Source: Anadara kagoshimensis (lineage: Eukaryota > Mollusca > Bivalvia > Arcoida > Arcidae). From it: 64,000 bases of DNA. Positions 23,045-34,500 of the stretch are shown here, piece by piece. Position numbers and translations under genes: made by a program. The notes beneath the pieces are model-generated. The model saw only the letters and a program-made list of their open reading frames with translations. It was not told where the DNA came from and searched no databases. The first letter of the stretch is position 1, and the number at the start of each line of letters is the position of its first letter. The stretch is taken from assembly GCA_021292105.1 (NCBI GenBank), contig CM037864.1:11207898-11271897 (forward strand). Direction: 5' to 3'.

Positions 23045-23052
23045 TATATAAA
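23045..23052 (+). promoter_or_regulatory. TATA box of AChBP-like gene 1
   Basis: tatataaa stands 61 bp before the signal-peptide ATG at 23113. This spacing fits a transcription start near 23075-23080 and a short 5' leader. Confidence 0.65.
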
Positions 23053-23112
23053 GTTCAAACATTTTCGTATAGGTACATATTCGTGCGAGGAGGAAGTTAA
23101 ATTAATACCAGT

Positions 23113-26100
23113 ATGTTCCTAACGAACGTAAAATTAATTGGTACAACGCTTATATTTTGTATTTTCTATGTTAACGGTAAGATATTTCAATTATAAATTT
23201 TGTGATATGCTTTCTTTTCTTTTTTATTTATTATCTATTTATTTTTTATTTTTACGAAGTTATCTTTTGACAAAATATAACCATTTTAATATATATTTAT
23301 GTATGTAGTCATATACACAGATGTAGACAGGAAGTGAGTAACCTTCCGTAGCACCCTGTCTCGACGAGTCTTTAACTTAATTTAAGAGTTTTCAAAATTG
23401 TCAGTTTTCTTTTGGTATTGTGATTTAGACATTGACGTTTGGTTTTAACCGTTTTATCTGGCAAATCTCTTTCCCCCTCGGAAAAAAATGTATGCTTTAA
23501 TTTGACATCCTTCATTTGTTAAACATTACCGCTGTAACAAAGTCCACAATCATGTCGTAACATTACATAATCCTAATTAGTCAATCAATAACTTGTTTCG
23601 GAAGAAACTTTAAACAAGAGGCCCATGGGCCTTAACGCTCACCTGTGACCTTTGAACCCATGAGCTTCATTCAAATATCAAAATGATAATTCGGCCAATA
23701 TTCTAATATACATCCCTATACAAAAAGTTTATAGTTTTTGAGATAAATAATCATCTCAGTACTTGTTTGTATCTGTGATCTTGACATTTGAACCCATGCT
23801 CTTCATTCATCTATCAAAATGACCACTGTGCCCGTACTAACAATATTCTAATATACATGCCTATACAAAAAGTTAATAGTTTTTAAGATAATTAACCATT
23901 TAGGTATTCATTCGCATCTGTGACCTTGACCTTTAAACCCATGAGCTTCATTCATATATCAAAATGATCATTAGGATAATACCTAAATAGTCTAATATAC
24001 ATGCCTATACAAAAAGTTCATAGTTTTTGAGATAAATAATCATTTCAGATCTTGTTCACATCTGTGACCTTGACCTTTGAACCCATAACCTTCATTCATA
24101 TATCAAAATGGTTGTTAGGCTAATACCTACAATATTCTAATATACATGCATATCCAAAAAGTTAACAGTTTTCAAGATAAATAACCATTCAGGTATTCAT
24201 TCACATCTGTGACCTTGACCTTTGAACCTATGACCTTCATTCATATATCAAAATGATCGTTAGGATAATACCTAAAATATTCTAATATACATGCATATCC
24301 AAAAAGTTAACAGTTTTCAAGATAAATAACCATTCAGGTATTCATTCACATCTGTGACCTTGACCTTTGAACCTATGACCTTCATTCATATATCAAAATG
24401 ATCGTTAGGATAATACCTAAAATATTCTAATATACATGCATATCCAAAAAGTTAACAGTTTTCAAGATAAATAACCATTCAGGTATTCATTCACATCTGT
24501 GACCTTGACCTTTGAACCTATGACCTTCATTCATATATCAAAATGATCGTTAGGATAATACCTAAAATATTCTAATATACATGCCTATACAAAAAGTTAA
24601 TAGTTTTCAAGATATATTGACAAATACATAATTTTTAGCAATTTCCCCACTCAGCACCTTACCATTTCCCCATTTTGAGCCCCATGGCTACCATTTGTGC
24701 AAATCTGAAACTAGATGACCTAAGGATGTTATATATGAAATAAATAAGGTATATGTCTTGTAGATTCAGAGGAGAAGATTTTTAAAGTTTTTCACTATTT
24801 CCCCCCTTATGGGGCCCCAAGGGGACATAACTCCTTCATTTGTGCAAATCTGAGAGGGCTTCACCCAGGCATGATGGTTACCAAGTTTCATTAAATTTGG
24901 CCCAGTGGTTTTGGAGGAGAAGATTAAAATGTAAAAAGTTTACGCACGACGGACGACGGACGACGCACGACGCACGACGCACGACGGACGAAGATGGATA
25001 GCAATAGCTCATCTGAGCTTTCAGCTCAGGTGAGCTAATAATTCACACGGTTGATCTTGTTAATAAAACGTAGATCAAGTATACGTCATTCTAAATGACC
25101 TTCAAAATTTTTCGAACAGTTTCAAGTGATGACCTTTGAAGCAACTCTCAGGATCCGATGTATACTCTTATTTTCAAAATTTGAAAAGATTTATTATAGA
25201 TATGAAATTCATTGTTCATTTCGCGTAGCGAATTATTAAGTGTGCAAAATGTCCACTTCTTTCAAACTTCCATAACAAAATGAACAATAATTTCATTTCT
25301 TATAAACCAATTTATAGAAATATTCCAATAACAAACAATAATTTATTAAAACAACAATAAAGCCGTAGCAAATATCATCGCTAGAATTTCTGTGCGTCGT
25401 CCAAAATAAGATGACGCCACTAAGAGCCAATCCATTCATGCAAACATAACAGGATCTGACCAACCAAAGAAGAATTGAATTATTGTCGCTTATAATTTTG
25501 CGCTTTTATAGATAATTTAATTTTTCATTTTTATGTTTTTAAGAAAGAGTTTGGTATATAAACCACGCGCATTGGTTTGTCGTGGGTGCCCTACCACCGA
25601 GAATTCCAAATTCCGGTAAAAACTCCTTCTAGGGCGTATTTCTTTCGTCTGTGCCGTTGTACAGAACGCGTTCTGGACATGTTCGATCCAATGGAGTGTC
25701 ATAGAACAGTCTTCTCGCACTAGTGATACTCCATTGTTTTTTTGTATGCATCTCTCTCTCTCTCTTTTTCTCATAATATTCTACTGAATGCTTTACGTAA
25801 TTGATAATTGGATGTATTTAATGCTATGTTGTATAAATTATTATATATCAAAGATGCACAGGAAACTGGTTAATATAAGCGTTTTACTTTTGTTCCGGGA
25901 TCCCGATTTGTAAAATTGTTTCTATTAATTTATTAATTATTATTCATTAATTTTGATATTCTAATAAAATATTGTTTAACAGACCATCACATTGAAATAT
26001 TGTGTTTTTGTTAGTTTTGCTTTATAGTAAAAGTCTTTATGTAACTGCGGTGCTCAACAAATTCTAAATGACACATTTCCTTTTTCTTGTGTTTACTTTT

Positions 26101-29100
26101 AGGATCATTTCAAAGCGAGGCTTTACTTGAGCTTTTGTTGAGGCAATATAACAGGGTCATCAAACCAGATGGTCAAGTGAATGTCCACCACAGCATAACT
26201 CTAACAAGCATAATCAATTACGTGAGTAAAATATCACATCTAGGCCGAAATATCTGCCTTACACGATGGTCGTTTTTCTTGCTTGCTTGTGTTTGGGGAC
26301 ACTTGAGCTTTTGTTGAGTAATTATAAGGACATCAAACCAGATGGTCAAGTGAATGTCCACCACAGCATCACTCTAACAAACATAATCAACTACGTAAGT
26401 AAAATATCACATCTAGGCCGAAATATCTGCCTTACACGATGGTCGTTTTTCTTGCTTGCTTGCGTTTGGTGACATTTGTGCTTTAAAATTAACACTGGTA
26501 TAATATGTAATACATTCGTAGCAAATAAAATATAGCATCGCTATGGCGTTGGAATTTTATACATGTATCTCTTTAAAACCATAAAAATGATGTCATCGAA
26601 AGTCATTCCTTTTGTGCAAAAATATCATGAAAGATCATCTAACCAGTCCAAATGCTTGAAACAAAGGAGAATAGAATTAAAAGCATATAAAGTTAAAACG
26701 TTCAGGTGTATCGATTGGCCTTAATATTCAAATTATATTGTAATTTAATAGTTGGATGAACTCTTTCACTGACAATTACGGTTTTGACATTTCAAGTAAT
26801 AGAGTACCAATTATTCTAAATTGTAAATAATTGCTAATGCACTTTTACATGTTTGTATATTAGGTACACATGGGTTCAGAAAAAAACGAACGAGTTTCTC
26901 TAGTTTATAATATTTAATAAATCTAATATATGTACACGAGACTGATTTGCAAGCATCTAATATAAACTTTCTAGGGGTCTCGCTATAGACAAGTGTTAGA
27001 AAGTTTGCCAGTTCCCTTGTCCAGGGACCGTGGTTCTCCCACTACCGTTTCCATCACCATGCCAGTACTAACCGTCTCGATATAAATTAAAGAATCTTGA
27101 CTGGGGCATAAAATACCGTTAATCCACTACAATCAGTTTTCTTGTATCTGGCATCTCCGCAATAATGTTTTCTTGAGCAATACAATACGAAGCAATTACA
27201 TATTATACCAGTCTTAATTTTACAGCACTAGACGACCGTTTTGGAATACAATTCCTCATTAGTAGTGCTTGAACCAAAATTATGAAGCGAAAACTTTTTT
27301 CCAAGATGTTGAAAGGAAACCCAAAGGACCAAAATACAATTCAAAGCAATTAATTTTATAAGGACTAAAATGGTTCATATCAATTTAAGCTTTTGAAATC
27401 TATGGGCGTTATTACAATATTATTGATAAGTATGATGTTTCTCTATCCAAAATTGTCATGTTGTTCATGTTCTTTTACCTCTCACTTGGCGAACGTAGCT
27501 AAGCTAAAAAGGAGGTGCTTATACCCTTCCGGAGCACCTGGCCTCATATTCCTGATGGAAGCTCATTCAAAGAATCACAATCCCGAAAGCAAGGTAAGTA
27601 ATTTGCAAACTGGCAAATTCAGTTTGAATTTCCAACAGAGAAATGAATAATAATATTTATCTATTTATTTACTTTTTATTTATTTATTTATTATTTCAGG
27701 AGAATTATGTTTTTACAGCTAATGTTTGGATTCAACAAGCCTGGCGAGATACCAGATTGCAATGGAATCCAACTGAATTCGGCAATATCACACGATTGAA
27801 CATTCCACACACGTTGCTATGGAAACCAGATATTGTTTTGTACAACAAGTAAGTTCATGTGCACAAACAAACGCATTGTGTTCGGCTGTAAAACATTAAT
27901 TTTTTTGACACTGGACATCAATCGGGTTTTTCACGTTCGTTTCGTTTTTAAATATTTAAATTTGCGAGTACATAGATTTCTCGAATATTTTAGTTTGATA
28001 CATACTAATCCATGAAGCAAAGTAAAAATTTTGGAACTAACAAGTCAGGTTAGACACGTGAACTTCCACCAGGGAATTTAGCCCGGGTGCTCCGGAAGGG
28101 TAAGCATCTCCTGTATAGCCAGCTACAACCGCCACGTGTGTAATCAAGAACATGGAACTATGGGACGTCAAATATATCCAGGGCAATCCTGGACACAGAG
28201 ACATCAAACTTATCAACAATACTTTGATGACGGCCATAAAACTTTTAGTGTGAGCTTGCAATATCTCTGAGTCAACAATTTGTTTGCAAGCAGTCTGCTT
28301 CGTTGTACAAAGTCTCCGTAATGGGAATATAATTCACTAGCATTTTCACTGACCCGGAATTCTAGTTACGAAAATTTTAAGAATATCATAAAATGTCAAA
28401 TTTCGCGAAAATAAAGTCACGCGAAAATTCCTCGAGTTACCGTAACTTTTCTTTTTATTTTCTTTTTCTGGATGCCACATAAAAATTCGAATAAGGCTAA
28501 TGCCTCTAATCAATGTGCACTGGTCTTTAGAGAACACACCAATAGAACTCAATAACATAATATGAACCTTATTTATATTACAAAAATGGGCGTGTTTATG
28601 TGTTTTTTTTATGGAAATAAAGAGTATTTTACTGGCACGGAGTGATTCAATCAGTAGGGTCTGAGGGGTTTTGAGATCCGTAAGTGCGCATGAAAACACT
28701 CGGTCATTAATGTCTTATTTTTAATATACATACATACATATCCTCTCTGGGTCTTCAAGGACTCGTGAGGCCGTTGAGCATTCTACGCCACCCCTGTCTG
28801 TCACTTGCTGCTGCTTCTGCTCTTTGCCATGTGTTCCATCCATTCTCAATTCTTTCTTTTTCAACTGTTCTTCTCCATGTGTTCTTTGGTCTTCCAGCTT
28901 TTCTTTTACCTTCAGGCGTCCAGGTTAGTGCTATCTTGGTGTTACTGTTAGTTTCTCTACGCAGGATGTGACCTACATGTATATATCTCCATCTTCGCAC
29001 TTTGATCGTATGGGACAGTGGTGTGGTCTTGGTGCGAGTGTAAAGATCGGTGTTTGAGATCTTCTCAGGCCAATGTATTTTCACTATCCTATGTAGTCAT

Positions 29101-29587
29101 TTGCAGTGGAAGGTGCCTAACCGCTCTTCGTCTTTTCTTGTTGTTGTTCTCCATATACAGAAATTACGTTGGCGTAAAATATTCGTAAGTTTGTTTTGGC
29201 GCTGTACTTATTGTTTTCCATTTTAGCGCTGGAGCAGACGATGGGCTGATTTACAAAGATTTAAATGTTATTCTCAACTCCAATGGCCAAGTGAGTTACA
29301 TCACGCCAATGCGTCTGGTATCGCAATGTACAGAGCAGGGGACCGGTTTTCTGGACCGGAAGGCTGTTTGTAAATGGAAATTCGGATCCTGGACCTTCAG
29401 TGGTCTCGATATGGACATTGACAACGGGACATATTTTAACATGGATGAATATTCAACAAATCCGAGGTTTGAAGTCCTCACGAAGGAGGCTGTGAAAAAT
29501 GTACACCATTACGAATGTTGTCCAGAACCGTACACTGACGTCACGTATACGCTGGAATTTAGGCGTACTTTTGATGATGACGACTAA
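23113..29587 (+). CDS. acetylcholine-binding-protein-like secreted protein 1, four exons
   Basis: Exons are 23113-23176, 26103-26221, 27700-27848 and 29227-29587. All junctions are GT-AG, with phases 1, 0 and 2. They join to 230 aa. Exon 1 is a signal peptide (MFLTNVKLIGTTLIFCIFYV). Cys-loop receptor ligand-binding signatures follow in order: loop D VWIQQAWRD (W76), loop A LLWKPDIVLYN (Y109), a Cys-loop C145-C159 (13 residues between), loop B WKFGSWTF (W166), and loop C HYECCPEPY (Y206, C208-C209, Y213). The chain stops at RRTFDDDD, where receptors enter TM1, so it is the soluble AChBP architecture rather than a channel subunit. N-glycosylation motifs NIT and NGT are present. A poly(A) signal aataaa lies at 29596. 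Molluscan AChBPs are secreted pentamers that bind acetylcholine. A pearl-oyster relative was reported as an amorphous-calcium-carbonate-binding protein. Intron 1 contains a large inverted repeat element. Exon 2 has a broken partial duplicate just downstream. Confidence 0.88.
23612..25037 (-). mobile_element. TIR element with 145-bp internal repeats, copy 2 (inverted)
   Basis: The ends are aacaagaggcccatgggcc plus taacgctcacctg at the left, and cagctcaggtgagctaa at the right, inverse to copy 1 at 18546-19665. About six tandem units of 144-145 bp carry ctgtgaccttgacctttg (for example at 23921, 24065, 24210, 24355 and 24500). It lies in intron 1 of AChBP-like gene 1. The following 25040-26080 is AT-rich with no exon seen. 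Confidence 0.85.
26125..26485 (+). repeat. ~173-bp tandem partial duplication of AChBP exon 2 plus its donor
   Basis: The unit runs from acttgagcttttgttgag in exon 2 through the donor (gtgagt or gtaagt), then cacatctaggccgaaatatc and tgccttacacgatggtcg, to gcttgcttg. Two near-complete units and the start of a third are present. The intronic part matches the end of the fold-back family seen at 30762 and 35860. Confidence 0.9.
26301..26394 (+). pseudogene. 5'-truncated second copy of AChBP exon 2
   Basis: It encodes LELLLSNYKDIKPDG, then QVNVHHSITLTNIINY, and ends at a good donor (tac/gtaagt). No acceptor in the right phase precedes it: the only nearby AG at the copy start would lead into a stop. 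It is one codon shorter than the functional exon 2. Splicing into it is unlikely, so I treat it as an exon relic. Confidence 0.75.
27398..27575 (-). mobile_element. dispersed family 4 (tagctagctacacc type), minus orientation
   Basis: Shared words on the minus strand include ggtgctccggaagggtataa and gcacctcc. Other copies or fragments lie at 28037-28245 (+), 32285-32468 (-), 40237-40330 (+), 42485-42650 (+), 51150-51270 (+), 55745-55925 (+) and 59530-59770 (+). It creates an 85-aa open frame in intron 2 that is not a gene. Confidence 0.75.
28037..28245 (+). mobile_element. dispersed family 4, plus orientation
   Basis: The copy has gtgaacttccaccaggga, gggtgctccggaagggtaag and ggaacatgga...actatggga in the family order, inside intron 3 of AChBP-like gene 1. 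Confidence 0.75.
28721..29084 (-). mobile_element. LINE 3'-end fragment (RTE-like), 5'-truncated
   Basis: The minus-strand frame encodes GHILRRETN, TWTPEGKRKAGRPKNTWRRT and a Trp/Arg-rich end (WRRMLNGL). This is the characteristic C-terminal tail of LINE reverse-transcriptase polyproteins. A tacatacatacat run follows the 3' end. Only the last ~100 codons remain. A second fragment of similar type is at 55965-56245. Confidence 0.85.
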
Positions 29588-29601
29588 ATAATTAAAATAA
29601 A

Positions 29602-30761
29602 AAATATTTGGCGTTTTATCATTTTTATTATTATTATTATAGGGAAAGTTTCATTATCTCCTAAACATAACGTTATCAAGAAGCGTCGACCCTTAGCACT
29701 CTAGTTACTGACTTATCCAGCTGGTGTCTGGATAATGGACCCCGTTCTCTGCTGCAATAATGCTTTGTCGGCGAGTCAGCACCGAGTCAAAAAAAAAAAC
29801 CTACAAACGAACCATGCTAGAAACTGATCTGTCAAACAAGACAATAAAAGTGCGCGCGCGCGTGTGTGTGTGTGTGTGTGTGTGGGGGGGGGGGGGGGAC
29901 CCACGACCTCCCATTTACGGAGCGAGCACTCTGCCAACTGACCATGTAATTCCGCTAATGACACATAATAATCACTACATACTCGTAATACATACCAGTA
30001 TTACTAATTGATGGACATAATGATTTATAAAAGTTATAATTATAATAGCAGTTTCATACGTTAGTTAAAAATATGCGAATTATCATATATTTCAAAAGAC
30101 GTGAAGAGTAAATGTCCCACTTGAGGTTTATGTAATACTTATGTCGACTAGTCATGGTAAATATATCGACATTTGTATCTCGACATGTTGTGTTACTTAT
30201 CTCAAGTTTTTATTTTACCATCACAACTTTCCCTCGACTTGTCGAACATGTTGAGATAAATTTATGTTGACCGAAATTATGTCGATGTCAGAAATAAGGC
30301 ACCATACAAGTAAGGTACAGTTAAGGACATGTCCCCTTTTTTCAGTTACGGACATTTCCAACACATTTCAGTGAAATTTGTGGAAGGAGCTCTAGTAAAT
30401 TTTCACATTTGCTATGTAACGTCTCAAACAAGAGACTTTTCGGGAAAATATGGACCAGATGATTATCCGCCATATTGGAATGACCGTTAATTCAGGTTAA
30501 CTATGGCCATATTTTCTGCCTTAAACAATTGTTTTTAATATTAATATTATGCTACCATAGCAATAGAAAAAAAACCTTACCATAGTAAAGGTTAAAGCAC
30601 AATTCTCTTGTGATCTTTAATAGAGACTATAGATTTGATGACCTTTTCTCATGACATTAAATTTATAAATTTCAGTTTTGCATAATTTTCATCGGATGTT
30701 ACATTTAATCCTTTCCTGTGAACAAGTTATATAATTATCTTAAGGTTGTTCTTGGGTTCGT
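29602..30761. other. intergenic between the two AChBP-like genes
   Basis: It contains a (TG)n-poly(G) run at 29858-29899 and a tRNA-headed SINE fragment (minus, 29896-29948). Otherwise it is AT-rich sequence without a supported gene. Confidence 0.6.
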
Positions 30762-30862
30762 ATAGGCCGAAATATCTACCTTAATCGATGGCAAGTTATT
30801 TTTATATTGACTGTAGCAATATAAAAAATAACTTACCATCGTTAAGGCAGATAGGTCGGCCT
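30762..30862. mobile_element. fold-back element, taggccgaa family, copy 1
   Basis: The left arm taggccgaaatatctacctt and aatcgatggcaagttattt is mirrored by the right arm ending in aaggcagataggtcggccta. The spacer is short. The same terminal sequence occurs at 35860-35976, in the AChBP exon 2 duplication (26242, 26415) and in every unit of the dehydrogenase array. Confidence 0.85.
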
Positions 30863-30944
30863 AGGGATCCATCGCCCGTTTAAAAGAAATAGAATGAAAT
30901 CATTTAAATTGAACCCTCCAGACAAACTAATTATAACGCAGCAC

Positions 30945-31100
30945 GAGAACTGAAAAACCGATGGCTCGTTGGCACGTACACAATGCCCTGAGTGCACTGC
31001 AAAGGTTAAAATTTCTGTCGCTTCACCTATAGCTGGTGACAACTTGATACAAGTTAAATATTCTTGACTTGCACAGTTGGACGTAAAATCTCACTCGATC
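30945..31100 (+). mobile_element. SINE family 1 body fragment
   Basis: The stretch has ctatagctggtgac, aaatattcttgactt and the decayed gtgcactgcaaagg segment, without the tRNA-like head. Confidence 0.6.
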
Positions 31101-31546
31101 AATTAATCAATAGTTTTATTACCACCATTTTTCAATCCTGTCTTGGCATTATAAAGGAGTTTTGCTAGAAAGTAAGAGAGGATTATAAAGAAAAACAAAG
31201 AAAGAAAAACGACTTTTGAAATTCAAAATAGTGTTGAAATAAGCGAAGTGGCAATTTATCGAGGGGCTATATGATGGAGTTTACTGTAAAATAGTGTGGC
31301 AGTGTGCGAGGTGGCAGAAAAACGTGGGGGGGGGGACTTTTCAATAAGGTTTTACTGTAGTATTTATGTTTGATTTTTAAAGGCCATAGTATGATACAGA
31401 CGCAATTTGGTGTAATCATCCTTTTTTACAATCATTACCATGGCACACTAAATGGCTGACATTATATTAAAATTAAATGCTCAATTTAGTTCGTCTAAAA
31501 GCAGTATAGAATAAAACGTGTTATGATTTTGAATTCAGCAGCCAAA

Positions 31547-34500
31547 ATGGAATATCTGAAAATTGTTTGCTTCTGTATGTTGTTCAGTGCTGTGGCAAAT
31601 GGTAAGTGTAATTTGTTTATCTTATTTGATTTCAGCAAATTGCTTACAAATAAATTGATTCATAGTTATTGCAAGCCTAGGCTTATCAAGGACCTCAAAA
31701 ATGTTTTATGGGCAGGGGGGTAACTGCCTTAAGGCCAAAAGGCACGTGCCTATACACTATTTTAACAGAGATATTAATGTATTAAAAATTATTCAAATAA
31801 ATTGAGTTTCTAGTGCGTGTAGGACAATGTTCAGTGAGTGTTTTAGCGTGTGAAGCCTATCGCGCAAGGACATCGGGTTTTTAAAGATCTCATCCAAAGG
31901 ATCCGTGACTTTCATTTCTAATTGCTGATAACTACCACTTTTCGAGTCTTTGGTCTGCCTCGACGGTATTTGAACCCCGACCTTCCATTTACGAAGCGAG
32001 CACTAAATCAATTGAGCTATCATGGACTATGACGAGACACAAAAACACATCCAGCTATAAAAATCTCATTGACCGCAATCTACTGAAAGCAAAATTTCTT
32101 TCAAATAACGATTTCAGTATAAAGTTTTTACAGCATACAATGTGTAATGTAGACTCCGAAATGCGTGTTTTTCGATTAAATATTTCAAAATTAACGAAGA
32201 AGGGCACCCAGAACCCCCTCAAATCTCCTCCCACACGCACCGTCCTCCATCGGCGCATTGCCCATCATTCGTCTGTGCCTACATTATACCTTTGCTGTCA
32301 CAACATTGTTGATAAGTTTGATGTCTCTGTATTCAAGTTTGTCCTGGATATAATTAACGTCCCATAGTTCCCTCATTCTCAATGTTGATTGTATCCAGCT
32401 AACAGGAGGTACTTACACTTTGAGAGCACCTGGCCTTGCTTCCTTGGTGCAAGTTCATATGTGTAACATACAGTCCAACCTGTCTTAAAGGCCACCTCTG
32501 TATAAGGGCCACCTGCTTATAAAGGCCAGTAGAATTGTATCCCAATTGTTCTTTATTCGTAATTTTTGAACTTGTATATAAAGGCCACTTTTACTGGTTC
32601 CCTTGGGTGGACTTTATAGACAAGTTTGACTGTATTTTCAAAGTTTTACTTTGCTTTTGGGATTGTAATTAGAACATGGACTGGTATGTTTGTGTTTTCT
32701 TTATTTATTTATTTACTTATTTATTTATTTATTTATTTTATAATTTACTGATTTATTTTCTAATTTTTGTTTGTTTGTTCGTTTGCTTGATTGTTACCCC
32801 CTGTCTTGCGAAAAAAAGGGGATATAAAATTCAAACATCCGTCCGTTAGTACACTTCTTATCCGGACTTATTCTCCAAAACTATGAAGCACTATTTTACG
32901 AAACTTGGTGCGAAACGATATATGCGCAAATCGTTTGCTTATTTTCCTAGGACCTGTGGCCTTCATTTAACATAAGTGTCTGTCACAAAAACGTACCTCC
33001 TGGGCGGGCGGGGGGTCACTGGGGTCGCTTGTTCTTCTTGGTCACATAGGCTTTTGGCAAGCACATAAACTACAAATTGCAATATATCCTCTTACGGTTA
33101 CTGTATTGTCCAGAATGTCGTATATCGTTTGATGAATCCTGAATTTGCTCTACACGACTTTGACTTGAAGTTTTTTCGTCTGCGATTTATCTGATAAAAA
33201 TAGGATTTCTCGTAGTTACTCGTATGTACGCTTACTCACTCCTGTCAAAAATCGGCTGAGTCGTACCAAAATCATACACTTAGACGAAAAAATCGTATGT
33301 AAAAATCATGTAGTGTTAATCCAGCATAACATAATACAGTTTGATGGGGGTAAAAAGTTAATAAAATAAAGTTTTCCTGAATCGTTGAGGCCCTATAGGT
33401 ATCGTATATTACCTCGGAATTCCTAATCTGACAGGCCCATGTTTTAAAACGCCATCTTGGATGTGACGTCATTGATTAGCAGGATGTAAAAGCTGAAAAG
33501 GAAGAGTATAAATTTTAGTTTTGTTTTTTCTAATTATTATAGGAATTTCGGAGAGTAGACTATTGGATACTTTATTGAGAAATTATGACAAAGTCGTCAA
33601 ACCAGACGGTATCGTACATGTTAGCCACAGTCTGACCCTGACAAATATTTTAAATTATGTAAGTAATAGTGGTATGTACAATGTAATTTTAATTATCGTG
33701 GGTTATTTTTCCCGCCTTTCCAAGAAAGATCGGATTTGAATACGAACTTTAGACCTTCCGCCCAACCATTCTTTCGTCTATCCTTCCTTCCATCTTTCCA
33801 GGCACTTTTGTAACACATTTGCACAACTTAGCTTGGTCTTTTTCTAATTTTTGTTCAGACTGTTTTTGAAAATATTTCGACAAGTGTTTTTTTTTAATTG
33901 TGGCATCTTGTTAGCCTTTGCATTTTTGACTTTTATGTTTGGGCGGTAAACCTTTTCTATTCTTGAATATACGGCTCGATATAAGTGAAATATTCTTGAC
34001 TGGGACGTTTAAAACCATTACTCAACCCAACTCTATTCTTGATTGAAATTTTGGACATCTGAATCGTGTCTTAATCTTAGCCTTGTACATTCAATGATGG
34101 GACACCTAACCTTATTATTAGTCTTGACCAATAGTCGTTTTGTTCCGAGACTCTTAATTTTAAGACCACTGTGGTAGCTCAGTTGGTAGAGTGCTCGCTC
34201 CACAACTGGAAGGTCGTGGGTTCGATCACTGACCGGCTCTGATCCAAGACTTGAAAGTGAGTAGTGACTGTTCTTTCGCCAAGCACTCGGCATCATGAAA
34301 TGAAAGTCACGGTGCTTTTGGATCGGAACTTAAAATAAACGAGGTCCCGTGTCACGGTAGGTATGGCACGATAAAGAACCCTGCTGTATAATGCTATTAG
34401 CACAACGTAGAGGCAAAATTTCTGCATCTTCGACTATAGCTGACGACGTCTCGATATAAGTGAATATTCTTGACTTGGACGTTAAACACCAAAACTCAAC

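Noticed and set aside
26266-26472. 68-aa open frame resembling AChBP
   Set aside because: It is the truncated duplicate of exon 2 read together with its intronic flank. There is no usable acceptor or continuing exon.
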